DNA of 64,000 nucleotides from Falsiroseomonas algicola (GTDB taxonomy: Bacteria; Pseudomonadota; Alphaproteobacteria; Acetobacterales; Acetobacteraceae). The position numbers and the translations under genes were made by a program. The stretch lies in contig NZ_JAAIKB010000006.1 of assembly GCF_011040385.1 (NCBI RefSeq), forward strand, positions 186,001 to 250,000, written 5' to 3'. Shown in pieces: positions 52,362 through 60,763 of this stretch. Numbering within the stretch: the first letter of the stretch is position 1; every line of letters starts with the position of its first letter. The notes beneath the pieces were generated by a model. It made no database searches and had not been told where the DNA came from. It saw only the letters and a program-made list of their open reading frames with translations.

Positions 52362-53807
52362 ATGGGCACGAATGACGGCGGCCGCCTCTTCTTCCGATCC
52401 GAGGTCTTCAGCCCCCGGGCGCGCGAGCGGCGGCGCGAGACCGGGCTGACGGTGCGGGAGGCGGCGCGGGACATCCCGGTCCACGCCGAATGCGACGTGC
52501 TGGTGGTGGGCGGCGGCCCCGCCGGCACCGCCGCCGCGGTGGCCGCCGCCCGCCTCGGCGCGCGCACCATCCTGCTGGAGCGCCACAACCACCTGGGTGG
52601 CCTGTCCACCGGCGGGCTCGTCGTGTGGATCGACCGCATGACGGGCTGGGACGGCAGCCTGCTGATCCAGGGCTTCGCCGCCGAATTGCTGGACCGCCTG
52701 CCGAAGGCCGTCGTGGCGGGCCCGCCGCCGGAGGCCTGGGGATCGCGCGATGCCGCGACGGCCGCCTGGTGGGCGCTGCGCACCGCCGCCTTCCACGGCA
52801 TCGTCACCCATTCGCCAACGGTCTGCCCGGAACACCTGAAGGCCGCGAGCCTGGAGATGGCCGCCGAGGCGGGCGTGGAGCTGCTGTTCCACGCCTGGGG
52901 CGCCGAGCCCATCCTGCGGGACGGCGCCGTCGCCGGCGCGATCTTCGAGAGCAAACAGGGCCGCCGCGCCGTGCTGGCGAAGGTGACCGTGGACGGCACG
53001 GGGGATGGCGACCTCTATGCCCGCGCCGGCGCCGCCTTCGCGGAGGATGTCGATACGCGCGACATCCACCACTGCATGAACACCTCCTGGACCTGGGGCG
53101 GCGTCGACATGCCGCGCTACCTCGCCTGGCGGGCGGAAAGCCCCGACGAATTCAGCGAGTTCATGCGCCGCGGCAAGGAAGCTGTCGGCTTCTTCGACAA
53201 GGCCTTCGCCAGCTGGCGGGACGACGTCGCGCTGTTCATGGGCCCGCGTCTCGCGGGCTATTCCGCCGTGATGGTCGATGATCTGGCGGAGGTGGAGGTC
53301 ATCTCCCACCGGCTGATGTTCCGGCACCTGGAGCGCTACCGCGCGGAGTGCCCGGGCTTCGAGCGCGCCTTCCCGATGCTGACGGCGCCGCAGCTCGGCG
53401 TCCGGCATGCGCGGCGGCTCGCCGGCGTCACGCCGGTGACGCGCGCCTGGTGGGATGGGCGGGTCTCGGCGGAGGAGATCGGCGTCTCGCCGAGCCTGGC
53501 GCCCGCCTTCCCGCCGGTCTCCGTGCCCTATGGCGCCATCGTCCCGGTGGCGCTGGACGGGCTGCTGGCGCCGGGCCGGCACCTCGCCTGCGATGCCACC
53601 AGCCATTCCTTCCTGCGGGAGATTCCGCAGTGCTGGCTGACCGGCCAGGCGGCGGGGGTCGGGGCCGCGCTGGCGGCGGCGCGGGGGGTCGCGCCGCGGG
53701 CGGTGCCGGTGGCCGACATCCAGGCCGCGCTGCGGTCCCAGGGCGCCCACCTGCGCATGGCGGCGGAAGGATCGGCCGCGCCATCCTTCGCGCTGCACAA
53801 TGACTGA
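52362..53807 (+). CDS. FAD-dependent oxidoreductase (FAD_oxidored family)
   Basis: 481 residues from the ATG at 52362. The dinucleotide fold CDVLVVGGGPAGTAAAVAAARLGARTILLERHNHLGG (about 48-84) is followed by LSTGGLVVWID, and the C-terminal PYGAIVPVALDGLLAPGRHLACDATSHSFLREIPQCWLTGQAAGVGAALAA is typical of the FAD_oxidored (PF12831-like) group. The substrate is unknown. It is divergent from the unrecognised 627-aa gene (111 bp apart) and followed by the candidate small RNA. Confidence 0.9.
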   Translation: MGTNDGGRLFFRSEVFSPRARERRRETGLTVREAARDIPVHAECDVLVVGGGPAGTAAAVAAARLGARTILLERHNHLGGLSTGGLVVWIDRMTGWDGSLLIQGFAAELLDRLPKAVVAGPPPEAWGSRDAATAAWWALRTAAFHGIVTHSPTVCPEHLKAASLEMAAEAGVELLFHAWGAEPILRDGAVAGAIFESKQGRRAVLAKVTVDGTGDGDLYARAGAAFAEDVDTRDIHHCMNTSWTWGGVDMPRYLAWRAESPDEFSEFMRRGKEAVGFFDKAFASWRDDVALFMGPRLAGYSAVMVDDLAEVEVISHRLMFRHLERYRAECPGFERAFPMLTAPQLGVRHARRLAGVTPVTRAWWDGRVSAEEIGVSPSLAPAFPPVSVPYGAIVPVALDGLLAPGRHLACDATSHSFLREIPQCWLTGQAAGVGAALAAARGVAPRAVPVADIQAALRSQGAHLRMAAEGSAAPSFALHND

Positions 53808-53839
53808 CCAAGGCTTCACCCAGGCGTCACGCTGCCGTG

Positions 53840-53961
53840 AGGACAAGTGGCGCAGATGGTAACGCGTCAAGGCATTGCCTCGACGTTTTCTCCCGGCGGT
53901 TCCGCGCATGGTGTGCGGACCATCCACTTCCCCGGCGCTGCAAGGCGCTGGGGCTTTTTTT
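53840..53961 (+). ncRNA. Candidate structured small RNA with own terminator
   Basis: An outer stem is formed by AAGTGG (53845-53850) with CCACTT (53924-53929), continued by ATGGT (53856-53860) with ACCAT (53919-53923) across a CGCAG bulge. Inside are two hairpins: 53861-53887 (GTC/GAC then AGGC/GCCT, loop ATT) and 53898-53921 (CCGCGC/GTGCGG core). Directly after comes a textbook intrinsic terminator. It does not match SRP RNA, tmRNA, RNase P RNA or a tRNA. Identity unknown; promoter not visible. Confidence 0.6.
53930..53961 (+). terminator. Rho-independent terminator of the candidate small RNA
   Basis: CCCCGGCGC (53930-53938) pairs with GCGCTGGGG (53945-53953), nine pairs with one G-U, loop TGCAAG, then C and seven T (53955-53961). 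This is one of the few canonical T-run terminators in the window. Confidence 0.88.
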
Positions 53962-54010
53962 GCCCCGGTGTCGTGCGGGGATTTCCTGCGGGACCGTGGC
54001 ATGGCTGCCA

Positions 54011-54060
54011 CTAAAATCAGCCGGATTCTAAAGCCGGTTTAGGGCCTTTAGGACGTTTAG
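54011..54060. repeat. CTAAA/TTTAG array
   Basis: CTAAA at 54011 and 54028, TTTAG at 54038, 54047 and 54056. The last three are exactly nine bases apart; 54028-54042 forms a palindrome around GCCGG. Such AT-containing words are rare in this GC-rich sequence. Confidence 0.55.
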
Positions 54061-54205
54061 CACCGATTTCATGGGGCGCTGCCGCCCGCCTGCACCGCCG
54101 GAAAACCTTGGCCGTGGCAGCGCGGCTACAGCGTGCGAAGGGCGCAATCCGGGCCAGGATGATCCGAACATAAAGCGAACGCCGGCGCGCCGCCAGCGGA
54201 ATCCG

Positions 54206-54481
54206 TCAGTCCAGCAGCGCCGCTTCCAGTGCCGCCTTCTCCGCCTCGTCCAGCGCCCGCCAGTCCCGCCCCTGCAGCCCCGCCGCCATCGCCCAGAGCA
54301 GGCTGCGCGACGGGTTGCCCCCCATGAAGCGCAGCCGGCGGAAGGCGCCCGCGGCGCCGATCGCGCGCAGGTCGCCCACCGTCTCGATCCCGGCATCGGC
54401 CAGCATCGCCGCGCTGCGCGGGCCGAGGTTGCGCAGCAGATGCACCCCGGCCCGATCCACCAGCGGCGCCGCGCTGGCCAT
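54206..54481 (-). CDS. TfoX/Sxy C-terminal domain protein
   Basis: 91 residues from the ATG at 54481. VHLLRNLGPRSAAMLADAGIETVGDLRAIGAAGAFRRLRF, then NPSRSLLWAMAAGLQGRDW, is the helix-hairpin-helix-like TfoX C-terminal domain, here on its own without the N-terminal TfoX domain. Stand-alone copies are common in proteobacteria and of unclear function; full-length TfoX/Sxy activates competence genes. It lies 11 bp after the RraA-like gene and is probably co-transcribed. Confidence 0.86.
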   Translation of the reverse strand: MASAAPLVDRAGVHLLRNLGPRSAAMLADAGIETVGDLRAIGAAGAFRRLRFMGGNPSRSLLWAMAAGLQGRDWRALDEAEKAALEAALLD

Positions 54482-54492
54482 GGCGTGGTGCC

Positions 54493-55215
54493 TCACCCGC
54501 GGCCGCGATCGGCCTCGTAGCGGGCCTTGGTCTCGGCATTGGGGGGATAGAGGCCGGGCAGCGGCAGGCCCTTCTCGACCTCCTTCATGATCCAGCCCTC
54601 CAGCCGTTCCTGCTCCACCGCGGCTTCCGTCACGGCATCCAGCAGCGCGGCCGGGATCACCACGGCGCCATCCTGGTCCGCCACGATGATGTCGCCCGGC
54701 ACCACGGTGACGCCACCGCAGCCGATCGTCTCCTGCCATCCCACGAAGTTCAGCGCGGCGACGGAGGCAGGGGCGACATAGCCCTGGCAGAAGACCGGCA
54801 GGCCGGTGCCGATCACGCCGGCACCGTCCCGCACCATGCCATCCGTCACCAAGCCGGCCACGCCCTTCTTCGCCATGCGGGCGCAGAGGATGTCGCCGAA
54901 GATGCCGGCCGCGGTATTGCCCATGGCATCGGCGACGGCGACGCAACCCTCCGGCATCTCCTCGATCGCCGCGCGGGTCGAGCGGGGAGAGGACCAGCTC
55001 TCCACCGTCGCCAGATCCTCCCGCGTCGGCGTGAAGCGCAGCGTGAAGGCGGGGCCCACGATCCGCTTCGCAGCCCCGGGGACGATCGGGCGGCTGCCGG
55101 CGATGTAGCAGAAGCGCACGCCCTTCTTGAGCAGGACCGTCGTCAGGGTGGCGGTGGTGACGCCCATCAGGGCGTCGCGCGTGGCGGGGTTCATGGGCGC
55201 GGCTCCGGCTGCCAT
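54493..55215 (-). CDS. RraA family protein
   Basis: 240 residues. RFCYIAGSRPIVPGAAKRIVGPAFTLRF, GCVAVADAMGNTAAGIFGDILCARMAKKGVAGLVTDGMVRD and VVPGDIIVADQDGAVVIPAALLDAV are the RraA fold with the Gly-x-x-Gly-Asp and Asp-Gly motifs used in HMG/oxaloacetate aldolases. Long alphaproteobacterial members like this are often labelled ribonuclease activity regulator. An aldolase or decarboxylase is at least as likely. An inner start at MNPAT (55194) is possible. Confidence 0.85.
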   Translation of the reverse strand: MAAGAAPMNPATRDALMGVTTATLTTVLLKKGVRFCYIAGSRPIVPGAAKRIVGPAFTLRFTPTREDLATVESWSSPRSTRAAIEEMPEGCVAVADAMGNTAAGIFGDILCARMAKKGVAGLVTDGMVRDGAGVIGTGLPVFCQGYVAPASVAALNFVGWQETIGCGGVTVVPGDIIVADQDGAVVIPAALLDAVTEAAVEQERLEGWIMKEVEKGLPLPGLYPPNAETKARYEADRGRG

Positions 55216-55264
55216 GGCAGAATACGCGGGCGCTTAAGCGCAGCGGCGCGCCCGCGTCCAGGCC

Positions 55265-55326
55265 GCAGGGGGCTGCCCGCCCCCTGCACCCCCGGCCAGG
55301 GTCGAAGGCGACCCTGGACCGCCGGG
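55265..55326. repeat. Two-hairpin element R2
   Basis: First hairpin GCAGGGGGC/GCCCCCTGC (55265-55287). Second: outer CCCGGC (55291-55296) with GCCGGG (55321-55326), inner CAGGGTCG with CGACCCTG (55297-55316), loop AAGG, and a GACC bulge (55317-55320). It lies just after the stop of the GH13 gene on the minus strand. Same architecture as R3. Confidence 0.75.
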
Positions 55327-55338
55327 TTCTGGCGCCGC

Positions 55339-56910
55339 CTACACCCGCGCCAGCGCCACGCCCCAGCCTGGCAGCACCTCGCCCGCCGCGCCGACCGGGC
55401 TGCCCGACAGCGCCGCGCCCCCCTGCAGGCCCGCCGGCACGGGCACCGGTTCGGGCGAGAGGTTGAACAGGCAGCGCACATGATCCGCCGCCTCCCGCCG
55501 CTCGAACCCCAGCAGCGGCGCCGGCAGGCCGAGCGGGTGGGACGCGCCCGCCACCAGCGCCAGGCTGGCGCGCCGCGTGGCCAGCAGCTCCCGCGTGAAG
55601 GCCAGCATGCTGCCGGGTTCCTGCTGCATGGAGACGGCGAGGTCGCGATGCGCCTCCGGCACCGGCAGCCAGGGACTGCCCGTCGTGAAACCGGCATGGG
55701 GCAGCGCAGCGTCCCAGGGCATCGGCGTGCGGGACCCGTCGCGGCCGGCGAAATCCGGCCAGAAGCTGATGCCGAAGGGGTCGCGCAGCGCCTCGAACGG
55801 CAATTCGGCCTCGGGCAGGCCAAGCTCCTCCCCCTGGTAGAGGCAGGCACTGCCGCGCAGGGTCAGCAGCAGCGCCATCAGCAGCCGCGTCACGGCGGGG
55901 TCGGGCGTGCCGGTCGGCGACCAGCGCGTGGCGGTGCGGACCACGTCATGGTTGCTGAAATTCCAGCAGGGCCAGCCCTCGGGGTGGGAGGCCGCCTCCA
56001 CCAGCGCCCGCGCCACGCCATGGTCGAAGCCGGCCCGCAGCGGCGCCAGCGTATAGGCCATGTGCAGCAGCCCCGGCGCCGTGGCGCGGGCTACCCGCGC
56101 ATGCGCGCCTGGCTGGGAGGACAATTCGCCCAGCAGCACCGCGCCGGCGGCATCGGCCTCCGCCCGGAAGCGCCGCAGGATGGCCGCCGTCCCTGGCCCC
56201 ATCATGTCGTGCTGGTGCAGCTGCAGGCCGAAGAGCTTGGCGGGTGGTTCGGGGCGCGGCGGCGCGGCCGGATTGTCCCGCAGCGCCTTGTCATGCGCCA
56301 CGAAATCCAGCGCATCCAGCCGGAAGCCATCGACGCCGCGATCCAGCCAGAAGCGCATCACCCCCGCCACGGCATCGAGCGTGTCGGGATCCTCCAGGTT
56401 CAGCGCCGGCTGCTCCGGCAGGAAGTGATGCAGGTAGTACTGTCGCCGCCGCGGCTCCCACCGCCAGGCCGGGCCGCCGAAGACGGAGAGCCAGTTGTTG
56501 GGCGGCGATCCATCCGCCTTCGCATCCGCCCAGACATAGCGATCCGCGAGCGGCCCATCCCGCCGCGCCCGGCTTTCCCGGAACCAGGCATGCGCCGTGC
56601 TGGTATGGCCCGTGACGAGGTCGAGCATGACCTTGAGGCCGCGCTCATGCGCGCCCGCGATCACGGCCTCGAGGTCCGCCAGCGTGCCGTATTGCGGATC
56701 CACCGCGCAGTGATCCGCCACGTCATAGCCGAAATCGGCCTGCGGCGAGGCATAGACCGGCGCCAGCCAGACGGCATCCACGCCAAGCCCCGCGACATGG
56801 TCCAGCCCCTGCAGGATGCCGCGCAGGTCGCCCACCCCGTCCCCGTCCGAATCCCGGAAGGACCGTGGGTAGACCTGGTAGATCACCGCGCCGCGCCACC
56901 ACTCGGTCAT
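55339..56910 (-). CDS. GH13 alpha-glucosidase / alpha-amylase family protein
   Basis: 523 residues from the ATG at 56910. WWRGAVIYQVYPRSFRDSDGDGVGDLRGI opens the barrel. Conserved regions: DLVTGHTS (region I), GFRLDALDF (region II, nucleophile Asp), LLGELSS (region III, acid/base Glu) and NHDVVR (region IV). YQGEELGLPE is typical of oligo-1,6-glucosidase/alpha-glucosidase-type members. Region I has Gly where most amylases have Asn. No signal peptide, so it acts on imported or internal maltosaccharides or trehalose-like glucosides. Confidence 0.92.
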   Translation of the reverse strand: MTEWWRGAVIYQVYPRSFRDSDGDGVGDLRGILQGLDHVAGLGVDAVWLAPVYASPQADFGYDVADHCAVDPQYGTLADLEAVIAGAHERGLKVMLDLVTGHTSTAHAWFRESRARRDGPLADRYVWADAKADGSPPNNWLSVFGGPAWRWEPRRRQYYLHHFLPEQPALNLEDPDTLDAVAGVMRFWLDRGVDGFRLDALDFVAHDKALRDNPAAPPRPEPPAKLFGLQLHQHDMMGPGTAAILRRFRAEADAAGAVLLGELSSQPGAHARVARATAPGLLHMAYTLAPLRAGFDHGVARALVEAASHPEGWPCWNFSNHDVVRTATRWSPTGTPDPAVTRLLMALLLTLRGSACLYQGEELGLPEAELPFEALRDPFGISFWPDFAGRDGSRTPMPWDAALPHAGFTTGSPWLPVPEAHRDLAVSMQQEPGSMLAFTRELLATRRASLALVAGASHPLGLPAPLLGFERREAADHVRCLFNLSPEPVPVPAGLQGGAALSGSPVGAAGEVLPGWGVALARV

Positions 56911-57016
56911 GCCGCCACTCCCGCCATTGCGCAGCCAGGAAGGCCCGGCACGCCCGAGGGTTCCCGCAACCGCCCGCCCTGGCGCCGCGTTGGCGATCCC
57001 CAGCCAGGAGGACGCC

Positions 57017-57268
57017 ATGGACGACAAGGACAGGATCGGCGAGGCCCGCGGGTCCGAGGACGCGCTGCGCCCCACGCTGCCGGGCGGCGAAAGGGTGCGG
57101 CCGGGGGAGAGCGGGGAGCACGCCGACGAGGCGGGCGACAACCGCGCCTCCGGCCAGATCGACGACCCGATCCATCCAGGGGAAGCCCAGCCGGGCGACA
57201 TGGTGGAGCAGGCGCAGCTGCGCGGCGGGCCGGTGGACATCTCGCCCGACCGGATCAAGCGGCGGTAG
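57017..57268 (+). CDS. Small acidic disordered protein (83 aa)
   Basis: Starts at the ATG 57017 behind an AGGAGG ribosome site five bases away, the best in the window. The sequence (DDKDRIGEARGSEDALRP, GESGEHADEAGDNRASGQIDDP, ending ISPDRIKRR) is strongly acidic, low in hydrophobics and probably unstructured. No family is recognised; stress-related or hydrophilin-like roles are possible. It is divergent from the GH13 gene and ends 5 bp before repeat R3. Confidence 0.7.
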   Translation: MDDKDRIGEARGSEDALRPTLPGGERVRPGESGEHADEAGDNRASGQIDDPIHPGEAQPGDMVEQAQLRGGPVDISPDRIKRR

Positions 57269-57272
57269 GCCC

Positions 57273-57331
57273 GCAGGGGGCTCTGCCCCCTGCACCCTCG
57301 CCAGGGTTCAGCGGAACCCTGGACCGCGAGG
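57273..57331. repeat. Two-hairpin element R3
   Basis: First hairpin GCAGGGGGC/GCCCCCTGC with loop TCT (57273-57293). Second: outer CCTCGC (57296-57301) with GCGAGG (57326-57331), inner CAGGGTTC with GAACCCTG (57302-57321), loop AGCG, and bulge GACC (57322-57325). It sits between two convergent gene ends and differs from R2 by compensating base pairs. Confidence 0.78.
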
Positions 57332-57332
57332 T

Positions 57333-57596
57333 TCAGGCCGGCGCCTTCCGCACCAGCCAGCGCCACACCCCGAACAGGTTCAGCGCCAGCAGCACCAGGT
57401 TCGTGAGCCCCAGCTGGCTCTCCTGCTCCAGTTGCGCCGAGGCGAGCCAGCACGCCGAGCCGCCCGACAGCAGCGCAAAACCCCAGCCCGTGGCGCGCCG
57501 GCCGAGATCGGCGGCGGTGGTGCCGGCCCCCGCGATGGTCAGGCCCGTCGCGGCCCATTTGAAGATGTCGGGCCAACTCGCCCCGCCGATCGCCAT
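57333..57596 (-). CDS. Small membrane protein of unknown function (87 aa)
   Basis: Three hydrophobic stretches: FKWAATGLTIAGAGTTAADL, GWGFALLSGGSACWLASA and LGLTNLVLLALNLFGVWRWL. The last resembles the final helix of small YgjV/PnuC-like or SemiSWEET-like proteins (LNLFGVWRW), but the evidence is thin. It stands alone between repeat R3 and the copper operon. Confidence 0.68.
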   Translation of the reverse strand: MAIGGASWPDIFKWAATGLTIAGAGTTAADLGRRATGWGFALLSGGSACWLASAQLEQESQLGLTNLVLLALNLFGVWRWLVRKAPA

Positions 57597-57654
57597 GCAC
57601 CGCGCCTCCCTGTCCGGGGGCGCGAACGCAGCAGGAACGGCGGCGTTGCGCGGC

Positions 57655-57849
57655 TCAGGCCGCCTTGTAGCCTTCCTCCGCGACGGCGGCGGCGACCTGC
57701 GCTTCCGTCAGCACCGTCTCCGCCGTGATCATCCCGGTCTCCAGCGCCACGGTCACCCGCGCGGCGGGGTCGAGCGCCTGGATCGCGCCCGTCACCGCCT
57801 TCACGCAATGGCCGCAGCTCATGCCCTCGACCTTCAGCGCCACCGTCAT
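57655..57849 (-). CDS. copZ: Copper chaperone (heavy-metal-associated domain protein)
   Basis: 64 residues forming one HMA domain. The copper site is GMSCGHC with Cys12 and Cys15. CopZ carries Cu(I) to the P-type ATPase and to the regulator. Its start overlaps the cueR stop by 4 nt, so copA-cueR-copZ form one tightly coupled operon. Confidence 0.93.
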   Translation of the reverse strand: MTVALKVEGMSCGHCVKAVTGAIQALDPAARVTVALETGMITAETVLTEAQVAAAVAEEGYKAA

Positions 57850-58238
57850 GCAGACTTGCCCTCCAGCTCATCGATGATCGGGCAGTCCGGCCGGTCATCG
57901 CCGGCGCAATGCTGCGCCAGGTGGCGCAGGCTGTCAGCCACCGCCCGCAGCGACGCGGCCTTGGCCTCCAGCGCCGTCACATGGTCCATCGCCAGGCGCT
58001 TCACGTCGCCACTCGCCCGCGACCGGTCGCGCCACAGCGCCAGCAGCTTGCGGATATCCTCCAGCGGAAAGGCCAGGTCCCGCGCATGGCGGATGAAGCG
58101 CAGCACCGCCACGTCCTGCGGCCCATAGCTGCGATAGCCATTCGCCCGGCGCGTGGCCGTGACCAGCCCGATCGATTCGTAGTGGCGGATCATCTTGGCC
58201 GAGACGCCGGAGCGGGCGGCCGCCTCCCCGATATTCAT
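57846..58238 (-). CDS. cueR: MerR-family copper-responsive regulator
   Basis: 130 residues from the ATG at 58238. [26 protein letters not shown] is the MerR winged-helix start, a long coiled-coil dimer helix follows, and the C-terminal [12 protein letters not shown] gives the Cys-x7-Cys metal loop of CueR. It twists the copA promoter into an active form when Cu(I) is bound. It lies inside the operon it controls rather than divergent. Confidence 0.92.
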   Translation of the reverse strand: MNIGEAAARSGVSAKMIRHYESIGLVTATRRANGYRSYGPQDVAVLRFIRHARDLAFPLEDIRKLLALWRDRSRASGDVKRLAMDHVTALEAKAASLRAVADSLRHLAQHCAGDDRPDCPIIDELEGKSA

Positions 58239-60667
58239 GCCGCGGGGCCGGAGGGACGGCGCGGGGGGCCGGCTGGCTTCCACCGCGAGAGCAGCAGCGC
58301 GTTCGCCACCACCGAGACGGAGGACAGCGCCATGGCCGCCCCCGCCACCGGCGGAGAGAGCAAGCCCGCCGCCGCCAGCGGAATACCGAGCAGGTTGTAC
58401 CCGAAGGCCCATGACAGGTTCTCCTTGAGCTTGCGATAGGTTCGGCGGGTGATCTCGAGCGTGGCCGGCACCAGGCCCGGATCGCCCCGCATGAGGGTGA
58501 CGCCCGCCGCCGCGATCGCGACATCGGTCCCGGTGCCCATGGCGATGCCGAGATCCGCCGCGGCCAGCGCCGGTGCGTCGTTCACGCCATCGCCCACCAT
58601 GGCGACGCGCAATCCTTCCTGCCGCCAGGCCGCGACATGGCCGGCCTTGTCCTGCGGCAGCACCTCGGCCTCCACGCGGCCGATGCCGAGCCGCGCGGCG
58701 GCTTCCCCGGCGGCGGCGCGGTTGTCGCCGGACAGCATCGCGACCTCCAGGCCCATGCCCCTCAGTGCGGAGACGGCGGCGGTGGCGCCGGGCTTCGGCG
58801 CATCCTCGAAGGACAGCAGCGCCAGCACGCGCGCCGTGGCCGGGTCGATCAGCCAGGCGAGGCTGCGGCCCTGCGCGGCCTCGACCCGCGCGGTGGTCGC
58901 CAGCGCGCCGGGATCGGCGCCGGATTCCGCCAGCAGGCGCGGGCTGCCCAGCGCTAGGCGGCGGCCGGCGACCACGCCCTCCACGCCGCGGCCCGGCAGG
59001 GCGCGGAAGCCCTGCGCGGGGGCGGGCGTGGCGCCGAAGGCGGCCAGCACCGCGCGGGCCAGCGGATGCTCGCTGCCGGATTGCAGGGAGGCCGCCTGTG
59101 CGAGCGCCTCCGTGGGGTCGATGCCGTCCGCCGGATGCAGGGCGGCGAGCCGCGGCCTCCCCTCGGTCAGCGTGCCGGTCTTGTCGAAGGCAACGAACGA
59201 AATGCCCTGGGCGCGCTCGATCGCCTCCGCATCGCGGATCAGGATGCCGGCGCGCGCCGCCGCCCCGGTACCGGCCATGATGGCGGCGGGCGTCGCCAGG
59301 CCGAGCGCGCAGGGGCAGGCGATGACCAGCACGGCGACGGCGTTGAGCAACGCGGCCTCGAACCCCGCCCCCGCCAGCAGCCAGCCGAGCAGCGTGACGG
59401 CGGCGATGCCGATGACGACGGGCACGAAGATGGCGCTGACGCGATCGACCAGCTTCTGCACGGGGGCGCGGCTGGCCTGGGCGGCGGCGACGAGCGCCGC
59501 CACGCGGGCCAGCGTCGTGTCCGCGCCGATGGCGGTGGCGCGCAGCACCAGCCGGCCATCCAGCACCACCGTGCCGGTCGCGGCCCTGTCGCCGGGGCGC
59601 TTCTCGACGGGCCGGCTCTCCCCGGTCAGGGCGCTTTCGTCGATCCCGGCCTCGCCCTGTTCGATGACGGCGTCCACGGGGATGCGCTCCCCGGGGCGCA
59701 CGACGACGCGGTCGCCGAGTGCCAGCGCGGCGGCCGGCACCTCCTGCTCCTGCCCCTGCGCATCCAGCCGGCGGGCCGTGCGGGGGCGCAGGTCGAGCAG
59801 CGCGCGGATGGCGGCGCCGGTGCCGCGCTTGGCGCGGGCTTCCAGGTATTTGCCGACCAGGATGAAGAAGATGACGACGACGGCCGCCTCGAAATACAGC
59901 GCGTGGCTATGGCCACCGCCATGCTGGACCAGCAGCCAGAGGCTCATCAGGAAGGCGGAGAGGGTGCCGATGGAGACCAGCAGGTCCATGTTGCCGGTGC
60001 GGTTGCGCAGCGCCGCCCAGCCCGCGCGGAAGAAGCGCGCGCCGAGCCAGAACTGCACGGGGGTGGCCAGCGCCAGCTGCACCCAGCCATTCGGCATCCA
60101 GTCCTGGCCGAGCGGCATGCCGACCATGCCGACCAGGAAGGGCGCGGCGAGCAGCCCGGCCAGGACCAGGTCCCGCCGCTGGCGCGACAGCTTCGCGGCC
60201 TCCGGCGCGCCGTCATCCTCCTGCGTGGCTGTCAGCGCATAGCCGGCGCGGGACAGGGCCGCGGCCAGCGCTGCCTCCTCCACCCCCGCCAGGGCGCGGA
60301 TGGTCGCCTGGTCCGAGGCCAGGTTCACGCTGACGGAGAGCACGCCCGGCACCTTGCCCAGCGCGCGTTCCACGCGGCCGGCGCAGCTGGCGCAGGTCAT
60401 GCCCTCGATCCCGATCGTGCGTTCCTGTTCGGGCACCTGGTAGCCGGCGGCGCGGATCGCCTCGGCCAGGGCGGCGGGGGGCGCGGTGCCGGCGACCGTC
60501 GCGGTTTCCGAAGCCAGGTTCACGCTGGCGGCGGCGACGCCCGGCACCTGCGCCAGCGCGCGCTCCACCCGCCCGGCGCAGCTGGCGCAGGTCATCCCCT
60601 CCACGGGGAGGGACAGGGTCGGGGGCGGCGCGAGGGGGGCCTCGGGCATCGGGGGCTTCGGTTCCAT
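58235..60667 (-). CDS. copA: Cu(I)-exporting P1B-type ATPase
   Basis: 810 residues. Two N-terminal HMA domains with GMTCASC (Cys27/Cys30 and Cys92/Cys95), eight membrane helices, the transmembrane CPC in [13 protein letters not shown], phosphorylation site [18 protein letters not shown] (the His-Pro motif) and [16 protein letters not shown]. It pumps Cu(I) from the cytoplasm to the periplasm. An ATGA overlap joins it to cueR, and a CueR-type promoter lies just upstream. Confidence 0.97.
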   Translation of the reverse strand: MEPKPPMPEAPLAPPPTLSLPVEGMTCASCAGRVERALAQVPGVAAASVNLASETATVAGTAPPAALAEAIRAAGYQVPEQERTIGIEGMTCASCAGRVERALGKVPGVLSVSVNLASDQATIRALAGVEEAALAAALSRAGYALTATQEDDGAPEAAKLSRQRRDLVLAGLLAAPFLVGMVGMPLGQDWMPNGWVQLALATPVQFWLGARFFRAGWAALRNRTGNMDLLVSIGTLSAFLMSLWLLVQHGGGHSHALYFEAAVVVIFFILVGKYLEARAKRGTGAAIRALLDLRPRTARRLDAQGQEQEVPAAALALGDRVVVRPGERIPVDAVIEQGEAGIDESALTGESRPVEKRPGDRAATGTVVLDGRLVLRATAIGADTTLARVAALVAAAQASRAPVQKLVDRVSAIFVPVVIGIAAVTLLGWLLAGAGFEAALLNAVAVLVIACPCALGLATPAAIMAGTGAAARAGILIRDAEAIERAQGISFVAFDKTGTLTEGRPRLAALHPADGIDPTEALAQAASLQSGSEHPLARAVLAAFGATPAPAQGFRALPGRGVEGVVAGRRLALGSPRLLAESGADPGALATTARVEAAQGRSLAWLIDPATARVLALLSFEDAPKPGATAAVSALRGMGLEVAMLSGDNRAAAGEAAARLGIGRVEAEVLPQDKAGHVAAWRQEGLRVAMVGDGVNDAPALAAADLGIAMGTGTDVAIAAAGVTLMRGDPGLVPATLEITRRTYRKLKENLSWAFGYNLLGIPLAAAGLLSPPVAGAAMALSSVSVVANALLLSRWKPAGPPRRPSGPAA

Positions 60668-60684
60668 GAGGCGAAGGTGGCGTC

Positions 60685-60705
60685 TCCCACAATGGGAGGG
60701 TCAAG
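60685..60705 (-). promoter_or_regulatory. CueR-type copper promoter of copA
   Basis: On the minus strand TTGACC (60705-60700) is followed at once by the dyad CTCCCATTGTGGGAG (60699-60685), then CACCTT as a weak -10 after a 19-bp spacer. The over-long spacer filled by a dyad is the hallmark of MerR/CueR promoters. Confidence 0.88.
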
Positions 60706-60763
60706 CACCCCGCCTCGATTTCCCCGAGATTGTCCGCTCTGGAAGGCGCCGGCCTTGATCTGG

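Larger units (their letters stand above)
53808..54205. other. Structured intergenic region (398 bp)
   Basis: It holds a candidate small RNA with an intrinsic terminator (53840-53961), two further short hairpins (53963-53980 and 53996-54011) and an array of CTAAA/TTTAG words (54011-54060). No protein gene is credible here. The last ~140 bp before the TfoX-C stop show nothing I can name. Confidence 0.6.

Noticed and set aside
52251-54011. Upstream minus-strand extension of the 627-aa gene
   Set aside because: It runs antisense through the FAD oxidoreductase and the candidate small RNA. The start at 52250 is followed by normal protein composition.
54019-54072. Leucine-leader-like 14-codon frame on the minus strand with three CTA codons
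   Set aside because: No leucine biosynthesis gene and no attenuator follow in that direction, and no ribosome site is seen. Kept only as part of the CTAAA array observation.
58449-60242. Long open frame of 597 codons on the plus strand antisense to copA
   Set aside because: Composition (Ser/Arg/Ala/Pro) is that of a GC-driven shadow frame. The minus strand encodes a complete CopA with all motifs.
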